Assembly: GCA_038239195.1 (NCBI GenBank)
Contig: JBBSEZ010000280.1
Span: forward strand, 1-13,190
DNA from: JBBSEZ01 sp038239195
GTDB taxonomy: Bacteria > Planctomycetota > Planctomycetia > Gemmatales > Gemmataceae
Reading direction: 5' to 3'
DNA: 13,190 nt
Below the pieces are notes generated by a model, which saw only the letters and a program-made list of their open reading frames with translations, was not told the origin of the DNA and searched no databases. Position 1 is the stretch's first letter. Every line of letters begins with the position of its first letter. Shown one piece after another: positions 6,415-13,103 of this stretch. The translations under genes were made by a program, and so were the position numbers.

Positions 6415-7893
6415 TCACTGCTCGATGATGCTGATCTCGCCGATCACCGGGTTGGCTGTCTCCGCGGGCTGGCCGGCGGGCGCGATCATGATCGTCGGGC
6501 TGCCGGTCAGCAGAGTCTTGGCGTGCAGCGCCTTGGCAAGGTTCGTGATGTCGAATTGATAGAACCGCTCAGGGCCTTTCTGCACCATTTTCTTATGCCC
6601 GGGGGCGTCGTGGTGGACGGCGTGGAAGAAGTTGATTGCGCCGATGAAATGAGGAGTTGCTTTCTCCCCCGTCGCGCCTTCGGGCAGTTCGAGATAGAGG
6701 TTGTACAGAACGCCCGGCTGGGCGTCTGCGCGCAGGTTCTTCAGGATGAGCAAGAGGTGCTTGTCCGCCGGCAGTGTCTTCACCCGTTCGTGGAACGCCA
6801 GCCGTTTAGCTCCTTTCTTGACGGCTAGCGGCTCGATCGTCACCTTCGTGGGCGCGAGCCCTGCCCCCAGTTTAACCTCTTTGGCTTTCACGGCTGCGAC
6901 CCTCAGTTGTTTCCGGATGGCGGCAAGATGGACGGCCCTGGTCGTCAAACACTTCGGGACCGGCTCGAGTTTGTCATAGCAGTAACCGTGCTTCTCGGTT
7001 TCCGGGGCCATCCAGTCCGCGACTTTGGCGACGACCTTTTTCTTCTTCTCGGCAAATGTGAACTGTCCGCTGAGCGCCGGATTGGTGCGGCCGGCCTTGT
7101 TCCAAGAGGCCCAAAGGCGGTCGATGTTGCAGTGGTGCAGCATGAAGATCGGGTCGCCCGCAGCCCACGGCACACTGCCCATGTTCTTCCCGTCGCCAAC
7201 CAGGACATGCACGTTGCCGTGCAGGCCGAAGTCGAGCTTCATGTTGAATCCTTGATGGCCGCTGCTTGGCTCGTAAAAGCACTCCTTGAGCGAGTCGAGG
7301 TTGAGCGCGCCGGGGGACGATTTGTCGATAGGTTGGCCCGCATTGACGCCGGGGTTGCGATTCTCGACATAGAGCGACTTGTAGAGGGGGTCCAGCTTCT
7401 TGGTGAACTCCGGCGGAATCACGCCGTGGACCGCGCCCGCCGCCGAGTAATTCCAGTACGGGAGGGTGAAGGTTTTCTCGCCGCTCACGTCGCGGATGAT
7501 CTCCTCAAAATAATAGACGTACATCCGATGCCAGACAAGGAAGTTGTTCTCGTCGTCGCCTGCATGGTGGGCCTGGCAGGTTTCCCACATTTCCTGGGCC
7601 AGGCTCTTGAAGGCGCTCGGGAGAGGGCCGTAGATGGCGGTGATCGCGGCCGCCTTGTTGGTCGAACCTTTGACCGAGTGGGTGTACCACTGGAACGCCC
7701 AGCTCCTGGGATCGCCATCCTTGGTTGCCTTCATTTTCGCCACCGCTTTGGCGTAGATCTTCAGCATTTTCTTCCCTTCCGGGGAGCGGGCATCGTGGCG
7801 CACCTGCTGGGCGTGGGCGATCTTGCCGAGCAACATCGAGAAGCAGATGGTGGCGACGACCACGATCGACCAGCGACGCGTGGACTGGAACAT
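6415..7893 (-). CDS. Secreted tyrosinase / polyphenol oxidase with plant-like C-terminal domain
   Basis: The 492-residue protein is a type-3 copper oxidase, which hydroxylates monophenols and/or oxidises catechols to quinones with O2. Residues 1-28 are a Sec signal peptide (RRW, then the hydrophobic core IVVVATICFSMLLG, then AHA before the cut). CuA ligands are likely H72 (FQWYTHS), H109 or H110 (CQAHH) and H122 (FLVWHRMYVYYFE); C106 could form the Cys-His thioether known in this family. CuB ligands are H225 and H229 (GLHGNVH) and H253 (DPIFMLHHCNIDRLW). Residues about 345-492 resemble the C-terminal domain of plant polyphenol oxidases (FIGAINFFHA, YQFDITN, VIGEISI), which covers the active site until processed. 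AGAGG lies about 8 bp before the ATG. No MelC1-type copper chaperone is adjacent, although a cupredoxin is close by. It is probably periplasmic or exported. Confidence 0.93.
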   Translation of the reverse strand: MFQSTRRWSIVVVATICFSMLLGKIAHAQQVRHDARSPEGKKMLKIYAKAVAKMKATKDGDPRSWAFQWYTHSVKGSTNKAAAITAIYGPLPSAFKSLAQEMWETCQAHHAGDDENNFLVWHRMYVYYFEEIIRDVSGEKTFTLPYWNYSAAGAVHGVIPPEFTKKLDPLYKSLYVENRNPGVNAGQPIDKSSPGALNLDSLKECFYEPSSGHQGFNMKLDFGLHGNVHVLVGDGKNMGSVPWAAGDPIFMLHHCNIDRLWASWNKAGRTNPALSGQFTFAEKKKKVVAKVADWMAPETEKHGYCYDKLEPVPKCLTTRAVHLAAIRKQLRVAAVKAKEVKLGAGLAPTKVTIEPLAVKKGAKRLAFHERVKTLPADKHLLLILKNLRADAQPGVLYNLYLELPEGATGEKATPHFIGAINFFHAVHHDAPGHKKMVQKGPERFYQFDITNLAKALHAKTLLTGSPTIMIAPAGQPAETANPVIGEISIIEQ

Positions 7894-7961
7894 GGCTGCA
7901 CCTCTTGGTCAGGAGAAGACGAGCGCTGGTGAACCCGAGCGCCTGAACATGGGTTGGTTTG

Positions 7962-7985
7962 CCGGCATCGCCTCAAGGCGACCGG
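7962..7985 (-). other. Hairpin in the gap between the ferritin-like and tyrosinase genes
   Basis: CGCC (7969-7972) and GGCG (7977-7980) pair around a TCAA loop, and flanking CCGG blocks (7962-7965, 7982-7985) can extend the stem past small bulges. It lies about 70 bp upstream of the tyrosinase ATG and 70 bp downstream of the ferritin-like stop. It has no T-tract. The rest of the 159-bp gap shows no clear promoter. Confidence 0.3.
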
Positions 7986-8052
7986 GGCAGGGGGGCGAGG
8001 AGTTGGGAGCGGAGTGCGTGCTTGTAAACAGCAAATCGACCTCAGATGCGAC

Positions 8053-9552
8053 CTAGACCGAACTAGCGGCCTTATCTAGGGCGGCCTTGATCTTTGGTGC
8101 TGCGGCGTTGTCGGCGGTCTCCAGATCGACAAGGATGTCCAAGATGTCCTTTGGCGCCTCAGCCTTTCGGATTTGTGCCATAAGACGCTTCGACTCCGCG
8201 ATCAGTTTCAGATGGCGGCCCCAGCGCTTCTTCTCCTTGCCGGGGAGCAAAGGCCCATCCGGGAGCTCGAACGGAGGGCCAGCATTCGGGGCCCCGCCGC
8301 CACTCCCAGGAGATCGGGCGACTGGGAGTTGTGTCAACTGGTTTGCCAGCCCGCTCACGCCGACTTTCATTTCGGTTCGTACGGCCCATTCCGCCAGGTC
8401 CGCCCTGGTGGCGAACGTCGGGTTTTGCGGCTCCGCGCGCAGAGCGAGGGCATGGCCGATGTACGTCAGCAGCATCCGGTAGCGCAGATTACAGAGGCGA
8501 GCCACGAGCAAGGTCGTCTTGTCGCGAATCCGGCTTTGCTCAAGGGAAGAGTCGGAGAAGGCGACGGTGGAGGTGTTGGGGTTGGTGGCCACGTCCCGCG
8601 CTGGCACCCACTTCGACGGGTCGGCATACCTCCTAAACTCCCGGTAGGCGCCCAAGAACCGCTCGTAGTGCGAGTCCTTCATGGCGGCCGGACCTTCTCC
8701 CTGTCGAGCGATATCATAAATCGCTTCGAGCGCCCCGGGCCGCTCCGAGACGGGAGTTGCCATCACCTGAGGGAAGCCGGTCGCCCGCCATTCGCCCGCA
8801 TCGGCCAGATACCCTTTGAGTTCCGCGGCAGGCACGAAGTCCCCTGAACTGAGGTGGATCTTTGGCCACGGAGTAGGGTCAATCCGCCACGGCCCTTGCG
8901 GCTTGTCGGTCTCTTGGAACAGGAAGTAGAGGCGCGCATACAGGAGCCCGACGTGACTGACCGACACGCCCGCAGCCGCGTTTGCTTCCTCCCTGATCTC
9001 CCTCAGTTCCTTGGTGAGGTCCGCATCGCTGAGTGCTGGCATCTCGGCCGTGACATACTTCGCGAGCGCCGCACGCGTGATGGGCTCTAACTTGAGGGGG
9101 AAGGGGTCAAAGGCGTGCTGCGCCCCCGGGCAGTGTTCTCGATCCAGGTGTGGTTTTCCGCCGACGAGGCGGAGTAGGTTTTGCACCGTTACGAGGTGGC
9201 CCATCTCCTCGCGGGCGATCTCGAGGATTGTCTCTCGCCACCCGTCGCTTGCGCCGGCGCCGTTCACAAGATCCTCGGCGTTCGCGGGGGGCTTGGGCCC
9301 ACGAAACTTCGTTTTGTCGGTCTCGAGGGAGTAGGCCGCGTAAAGGTACTGGACTGCCAGGATGTGTTCGACCTCCGCGGCCGCCTGAAGCAGGAGGACG
9401 GCCTCGGCACGCGCGGACATCGCATGTGCTGCCACAGGAACTCCCCACCTGGCGGCCTCGCCATTCAGGAGGTCCGCCGGGCTATCTGTCGCAGCGGCGA
9501 GGATTTCGGGAGTCTTGATCCAGCGGATGTCGCGAAGTTTTCCGTACCGCAT
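8053..9552 (-). CDS. Ferritin-like protein of the VioB/StaD/RebD iminophenyl-pyruvate dimer synthase type
   Basis: The 499-residue protein carries the ferritin-like domain shared with VioB, RebD and StaD, which couple oxidised tryptophan units in bisindole biosynthesis. Family landmarks are helix A AAEVEHILAVQYLYAAYS (58-75), helix B IAREEMGHLVTVQNLL (112-127) followed by GGKPHL, and the later IARQGEGPA (281-289) with SHYERF (294-299). E62, E115/E116, H119, E286 and H295 are plausible metal ligands. The C-terminal half (350-450) has a second helical region (LCNLRYRMLLTYIGHAL, then AGPPFELP), also seen in family members. No signal peptide is visible, so it should be cytoplasmic, unlike its three neighbours. 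The ATG at 9550-9552 has a strong GGAGGGG at 9556-9562. VioB proper is about 1000 residues, so this is a short stand-alone form. No tryptophan oxidase (VioA/RebO) is nearby, so a bisindole role is doubtful; the substrate is unknown. Confidence 0.85.
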   Translation of the reverse strand: MRYGKLRDIRWIKTPEILAAATDSPADLLNGEAARWGVPVAAHAMSARAEAVLLLQAAAEVEHILAVQYLYAAYSLETDKTKFRGPKPPANAEDLVNGAGASDGWRETILEIAREEMGHLVTVQNLLRLVGGKPHLDREHCPGAQHAFDPFPLKLEPITRAALAKYVTAEMPALSDADLTKELREIREEANAAAGVSVSHVGLLYARLYFLFQETDKPQGPWRIDPTPWPKIHLSSGDFVPAAELKGYLADAGEWRATGFPQVMATPVSERPGALEAIYDIARQGEGPAAMKDSHYERFLGAYREFRRYADPSKWVPARDVATNPNTSTVAFSDSSLEQSRIRDKTTLLVARLCNLRYRMLLTYIGHALALRAEPQNPTFATRADLAEWAVRTEMKVGVSGLANQLTQLPVARSPGSGGGAPNAGPPFELPDGPLLPGKEKKRWGRHLKLIAESKRLMAQIRKAEAPKDILDILVDLETADNAAAPKIKAALDKAASSV

Positions 9553-9555
9553 TAT

Positions 9556-9569
9556 CCCCTCCGGGAGGG
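9556..9569 (-). promoter_or_regulatory. Shine-Dalgarno of the ferritin-like gene inside a short stem
   Basis: The ribosome binding site GGAGGGG (complement of 9556-9562) can pair through CCCTC/GAGGG (9557-9561 with 9565-9569) around a 3-nt loop. The site itself is strong and fixes the start at 9552. The stem could limit initiation, but it is only five pairs long and may be incidental to the GC-rich sequence. Confidence 0.35.
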
Positions 9570-9666
9570 CCGAGGAAGGGCAACTTTTCTCCGAGTTCGT
9601 AGCTGCGCCGCCGGCACCACTCGAATCGCCGAGGACTGGCGAAATGCGAGGGTGACCGGGCCGAGA

Positions 9667-9686
9667 GGCGCCCTCGCGAGGGCGCC
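9667..9686 (-). terminator. Perfect 20-bp GC palindrome downstream of the cupredoxin gene
   Basis: GGCGCCCTCG (9667-9676) is followed immediately by its reverse complement CGAGGGCGCC (9677-9686). It lies 24 bp after the cupredoxin stop on the - strand and about 115 bp before the ferritin-like start. In RNA it would fold into an 8-pair stem with a CGCG-type loop. There is no T-tract, so it may be a pausing or 3'-end-protecting hairpin rather than a full intrinsic terminator. Confidence 0.45.
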
Positions 9687-9709
9687 CCGTTCACCTTTGC
9701 CGTGCGGAC

Positions 9710-10216
9710 TCATTTCCGTTTTCTCGCGGTGAGCACGATGACTCCGAGCATGTCTACCTTCCCCCCGCCGACGGAATGGGGGTTACAGCCGAAGAGAATG
9801 CCGTTTTTCTCTCCGGCCTTCAGGTCGTTGACCTTGATGCTGAGGATGTCTCCCTTCGCTTGGGGCTTCGTCCCCAGCGCGTTATCCGTGAGCCCCTTGA
9901 ATCTCTTTTCGGTCAACTTGTCGGCGCCCGCGGTGATCTCCCAGACTTTGCTCTTCATCTCGGGCACGGCGTTCTCGAAGATGACGCCGTGCTTCCCGCT
10001 GGCCACCTTGAAAAGCACGATGTCTCCGATGAGGACAGGGACCTTCAGGCGCCCCTCCGGCTTCCCGGCGTCTCCCGGGGTAGATTTCATTCCCTTGTAC
10101 TCCCACCACGTCTTTCCGCCCTGTGACTTCCCCACCACTTCGTGGGTGGCGGCAAGTGCCACGCTAGGCAGGAGGCCCAGCACACACAGGACGGCGAAAA
10201 GGATGCTTCGAGCCAT
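9710..10216 (-). CDS. Small secreted cupredoxin-like protein
   Basis: The 168-residue protein begins with a Sec signal peptide (ARSILFAVLCVLGLLPSVALA, cut near 22-23). The mature part has a cupredoxin pattern: strands around a GDIVLFKV segment (64-71), a first copper histidine H76 in SGKHGVIFEN, and a C-terminal FGCNPHSVGGGKVDMLGVIVL region with C144, H147 and M156. His, Cys, His and Met are the type-1 (blue) copper ligands. The Cys-x2-His spacing is standard, but His-x8-Met is longer than the x4 of plastocyanin or x3 of azurin, so the axial ligand is uncertain. The start has a strong GGAGGAG just upstream. Sitting between the haloperoxidase and the ferritin-like gene, it could carry electrons or copper for the exported oxidases. 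That role is inferred from position only. A structural cupredoxin without copper is a possible alternative. Confidence 0.75.
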   Translation of the reverse strand: MARSILFAVLCVLGLLPSVALAATHEVVGKSQGGKTWWEYKGMKSTPGDAGKPEGRLKVPVLIGDIVLFKVASGKHGVIFENAVPEMKSKVWEITAGADKLTEKRFKGLTDNALGTKPQAKGDILSIKVNDLKAGEKNGILFGCNPHSVGGGKVDMLGVIVLTARKRK

Positions 10217-10239
10217 ACAACTCCTCCTTCAGGATGAAT

Positions 10240-10255
10240 CGTGGCGGAGGCCACG
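10240..10255 (-). other. Small hairpin upstream of the cupredoxin ribosome binding site
   Basis: CGTGGC (10240-10245) and GCCACG (10250-10255) pair perfectly around a 4-nt loop. It lies in the 134-bp gap between the haloperoxidase stop and the cupredoxin start, 24 bp before the cupredoxin ATG. It may end or protect the haloperoxidase message, or shape cupredoxin translation. No other feature is evident in this gap. Confidence 0.3.
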
Positions 10256-10350
10256 AGCCCTTCGCCACCGGGTTGGCTAGCGTGAGCGCCGCTCCGAGGG
10301 ATGCCGAATGGGCGTGCCGGAAGACCGACGGTGTCACGCCTCGCGCCAGA

Positions 10351-12240
10351 TCACGAGTTGTCGAGGATGAATTTATTGCCGTCGAACTTCGTGATCGTGA
10401 AGCGAACGTGCTCGTTGTACGTCAGCACCGTCTCGCGAAGCATTTGAAGGGCCACCTGCTCTCCCAACTTGAGCGATTCGGTGTGGTCCGCACGCCAATG
10501 CACGCCCGCGAAGTTCCGCCCCAGGCTGATGTTGCTTGCCAGCTTGTTCAGTTCTCCGCCCACCGTCAGGGTCGGAGCAAGGTCTCTGTACTTGTACGGC
10601 CCGTAATCCTTTTCTTTGAGGTTCATCAACTTGCATCCGTCCTCGCTGGCCACGACGACGGGGGCCTCCAGGTCGAGGAATGAGATGTCCTCATAGTAGA
10701 ACGCCTTGAGCAGGGTTGTGCAGGCGCCCGCGACGGTGGCATGGCCCGCGCCGTAAGAGGGGTGCAGAGGGCTGCCCTCAGGAAAGGCCATCGGAAGGAA
10801 CAGGCCGCTGCCCTTTTTCGCCTTGTTATACTTCTCAACCGCGTCCAGGACCGTACCGAGTTTCGCGAATTCGTCCCTGTCGAAGGGGTAGCCGCGCTTT
10901 TTGTGGAAGTGAATCCGGCCTGCGAAGACCTCGGGACGCAGTCGGCGATGGACAAACCACTTCTGATACCACACGGCTTTCAGGGCCCGGGTGGCGACCT
11001 CGGCCACTATGCTCTTGATGTTCGGCTCGCCGAGCGTGCCGAAACCCAACTGCGTCGAAACGCGATGCGAAGGCTTCCGGGTCGCGAGATCGAACACGTA
11101 GCCATCGTAGGGATTGCCCTCTCCGTGCGGTGCACCGAGCCCGCCTCGCCCGGGGGGGGCGCCGAGGAGGAGCGCGGCGTTCAAATACGCCTGGAAAAGT
11201 TCGTCGATGTGGACGAAATTGGCCAGGTCTCGGCCACGGTAGATGAACTTGGGGGCGGGAACGGACTCGGGGTTTTTATTGGGGTCTTTTCCGTTTTGCC
11301 GGGCGAGCCAGTCCGCCGCGGTGTGCATGAAGACCGGGTCGTCTTTGAAGCCGTACACGACTTGCTGGGGAAGGCGGTAAGCCCCGAAGGGAATCGCCTG
11401 GAGGAGGAACTGGGAGACGAAGGGCCCGGTGAGGTCGCCGGGGGTAGCCCCGCGGAACACAGTGTCCGGGGTCACCTGACCGCCTGTCTTCGGTCCTTTG
11501 AACGCGGTGTACGCCGAGAGGTCCTTCACGGCTGGGGCGATCTGTAGCTTGTTCGTGCTGTACTGGATAAAGGGGACATCCCGAGCGAGAGCCATCCAGT
11601 AGCTCTCAGCCATTTCGCCGATAATTTCCTTGCTGCGGAACGACGGGGCCGGCGGGATGACCAACTCGTGGCTATCGGGGCCTTCCAGGTCGAAGGCCAA
11701 CCCGGCCTGCGGATTCACGAGCCGCATCTGCTGGGAATTGGCGCTCACCAGTGCCCGCTCGGAGTGCGCCCGGTAAAAGCGCTTGCCCGGGCCACGCAGC
11801 GCCGCGGACCGAACCAGCCGGTTGCCCCGCTTCTCTGTCGCGGCCAACGCCCCCAGGACGATTTGCTCAAAGCGGTCCGGGTCGCCGCTCTCCAGGGCAG
11901 CCAGGAGGGTTTTGTAGGCGGCAAAGTCAACCTCGCCGAACTCGTTGTGCGGTAACCCTTTGGAGTAGTTGGCGATGTAAGTCGGCCGGCCTTTGAATTT
12001 GATGTCGTCTTCGTCGCCGTTCGTCGGGTGGGAGCGCAAGGGCCGACTGGAATAGTACTGGGCCAAGTTGACGCGGAGGCGCTTTGCGATTTTGCGGCGC
12101 CTGGAGAGGTCGCCAGCGCTGTCATTGGTCGCCGCTCCATCGACGCTCGAGGGCGCGGCAGCAGCCAACCCTACCGCTGCGATGGTGACCAAGAGGTCGC
12201 GACGGGACTGGTTCGTGCTGTTCGACATGGCAGGACTCAT
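10351..12240 (-). CDS. Tat-exported vanadium-dependent haloperoxidase (algal bromoperoxidase-like)
   Basis: From the ATG at 12238-12240 the protein has 629 residues. Another ATG at 12228 is equally possible; an upstream frame to 12396 lacks family features. These enzymes use vanadate and H2O2 to oxidise halides to hypohalous acid, which halogenates organic substrates. Residues 11-30 are a Tat signal (QSRRDLLVTIAAVGLAAAA), so the folded protein is exported. Vanadate-site residues by alignment from memory with the Corallina and Curvularia enzymes are K427 and R435 (QKWFVHRRLRPE), G499 and acid-base H500 (HPSYGAGHAT), R575 and the vanadate-bound H581 (GRNFAGVHWRADH). The position that is serine in those enzymes is A498 here. 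The C-terminal EHVRFTITKFDG resembles the end of algal bromoperoxidases. No strong ribosome site is visible. It is the first intact gene of the metal-oxidase run. Confidence 0.88.
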   Translation of the reverse strand: MSPAMSNSTNQSRRDLLVTIAAVGLAAAAPSSVDGAATNDSAGDLSRRRKIAKRLRVNLAQYYSSRPLRSHPTNGDEDDIKFKGRPTYIANYSKGLPHNEFGEVDFAAYKTLLAALESGDPDRFEQIVLGALAATEKRGNRLVRSAALRGPGKRFYRAHSERALVSANSQQMRLVNPQAGLAFDLEGPDSHELVIPPAPSFRSKEIIGEMAESYWMALARDVPFIQYSTNKLQIAPAVKDLSAYTAFKGPKTGGQVTPDTVFRGATPGDLTGPFVSQFLLQAIPFGAYRLPQQVVYGFKDDPVFMHTAADWLARQNGKDPNKNPESVPAPKFIYRGRDLANFVHIDELFQAYLNAALLLGAPPGRGGLGAPHGEGNPYDGYVFDLATRKPSHRVSTQLGFGTLGEPNIKSIVAEVATRALKAVWYQKWFVHRRLRPEVFAGRIHFHKKRGYPFDRDEFAKLGTVLDAVEKYNKAKKGSGLFLPMAFPEGSPLHPSYGAGHATVAGACTTLLKAFYYEDISFLDLEAPVVVASEDGCKLMNLKEKDYGPYKYRDLAPTLTVGGELNKLASNISLGRNFAGVHWRADHTESLKLGEQVALQMLRETVLTYNEHVRFTITKFDGNKFILDNS

Positions 12241-12285
12241 TTCTTGTTGCTGACGACAATGATGCGGGCTCCCCTCCGACCGGAC

Positions 12286-12317
12286 TGAACGGGAAAGAGA
12301 GGAAGCCAACCCGTTCA
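12286..12317 (-). promoter_or_regulatory. Inverted repeat in the haloperoxidase leader
   Basis: TGAACGGG (12286-12293) and CCCGTTCA (12310-12317) form a perfect 8-bp inverted repeat with 16 bp between the arms, 46 bp upstream of the haloperoxidase start. It could be a protein-binding site or a leader hairpin. No convincing -35/-10 pair was found in 12241-12373, so the promoter of the run is not located. Confidence 0.35.
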
Positions 12318-12373
12318 TCGGCACCCGTAGGTTAGGCGTGCCTTGTCTGACTCCCCTCTCTGTTGCGACTCGT

Positions 12374-12664
12374 CTAAAGCGAAACAACTTCTCCATCGGG
12401 GAGGAACAGCGCCTCGCTGGAGTACTCGAACGTGTCCGCGTCGGCTTCGACGTTTCCGTCCTCCTTGCCGACCGCAGTCATCGACCCCGAGATCTTCTTG
12501 TGATCCACAGATACCGTCACGTAGCCGTACCGCTTGCGCTCGCTGGCAATCAGCGTCGCCCCCGTGTCGGCGCGCGCAGTTCCGTCGGCCACGTTGATGT
12601 GGTGCAGATTGTGGTAGCCGCCATGTCCCGCTCTGAGGAAGCCTGTGGGCTGATCCGCGAGCAT
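12374..12664 (-). pseudogene. C-terminal remnant of a calcineurin-like metallophosphoesterase
   Basis: The 96-residue open frame reads like the end of a calcineurin-type (purple acid phosphatase-like) phosphoesterase. GFLRAGHGGYHNLHHI (8-23) corresponds to the late glycine-rich GxGGYHxLH segment, YGYVTVSVDHKKISG (46-60) to the following beta strands, and DTFEYSS (77-83) to the C-terminal strand. The metal-binding motifs that should precede (GDxHxx, GDxxD, GNHE, GHxHxxxR) are absent; an in-frame TAA at 12677-12679 closes the frame a few codons upstream, and nothing recognisable lies in 12665-12810 in the frames checked. It is therefore probably a truncated, non-functional remnant of a gene once about 300 residues or more. 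It lies just upstream of the haloperoxidase in the same direction. The family call comes from remembered pattern only. Confidence 0.5.
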
Positions 12665-12810
12665 TGCGCGCTGTCTTTAGAAACCCGGGACGCAGTAACT
12701 CTCGAACTACCGCAGTTTACTCGTCTGAGGGCCCCCCCGCAAGGGGTGGTACGGGGAGATGAGAGGAGATGTAGGACAATGCGAGGCAGTAGGGGGAAAA
12801 GGGAAACCTG
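12665..12810. other. Non-coding gap with a GNRA-type hairpin
   Basis: No coding frame with family features was found here. CCCC (12735-12738) and GGGG (12743-12746) pair around GCAA, and two more pairs follow after a mismatch. The 10-mer CCGCAAGGGG within it also occurs at 1115-1124 beside the inverted repeat there. The lost 5' part of the phosphoesterase gene would be expected in this stretch. Confidence 0.3.
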
Positions 12811-13044
12811 CTACAGCGCCGTCCACAGTAATCCTCGGCCGTCCGCTTCGGCGCGGAAATGAAGGGTTGGAACCTTCTGGCCACGGTTCAAGCTTTTTAC
12901 CGTTTCGCGCAACCGCTCTTGGCCATCCACCTTCGATTCGTTTGGTAGCGGGTCATCCATCCGCTTCGGCCACATGAGTTCCTGAAACGCGGTGAGGATG
13001 CATTCCTGATTCGGAGCAGCCCGCTTGAACTTCTTTATCACCAA
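12811..13044 (-). CDS. Short hypothetical protein with PNQE and DDPLP motifs
   Basis: The frame encodes about 77 residues from TTG at 13042-13044, or 76 from the next codon GTG. A GAGG lies about 10 bp upstream. It is basic at the start (VIKKFKRAAPNQE), has an aromatic-acidic middle (ILTAFQELMWPKRMDDPLP), then RLRETVKSLNRGQKVPTLHFRAEADGRG. I associate PNQE...WP.RIDDPLP followed by ...RL...VK.LNR and F...G.G patterns with short uncharacterised planctomycete proteins; no function is known to me. The same frame continues upstream of an in-frame TGA (13054-13056) without an ATG, so the gene may have lost its first codons to a nonsense change, or it may simply start at the TTG/GTG. The promoter at 13104-13133 supports expression as a short protein. 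Confidence 0.5.
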   Translation of the reverse strand: MVIKKFKRAAPNQECILTAFQELMWPKRMDDPLPNESKVDGQERLRETVKSLNRGQKVPTLHFRAEADGRGLLWTAL

Positions 13045-13103
13045 ACCCTGACCTCATCTTTCGTGTAACGGTTCGGGGACTATCCAGTATTGGGCGCCAA
13101 CCC

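Noticed and set aside
6445..6457. A 13-bp match (CACCGGGTTGGCT) between the tyrosinase 3' end and the gap at 10266-10278
   Set aside because: About one such match is expected by chance in 13 kb of DNA; one copy is inside coding sequence and there is no extended similarity.
8053..9552. Complete violacein or indolocarbazole cluster
   Set aside because: Only a single VioB-like domain is present; no VioA, VioC, VioD, VioE, RebO or RebP homologue is in the window.
12241..12396. Extended N-terminus of the haloperoxidase starting at 12396
   Set aside because: It would bury the twin-arginine signal 65 residues inside the protein, and the added residues have no family features. The starts at 12240 or 12228 place the signal at the N-terminus.
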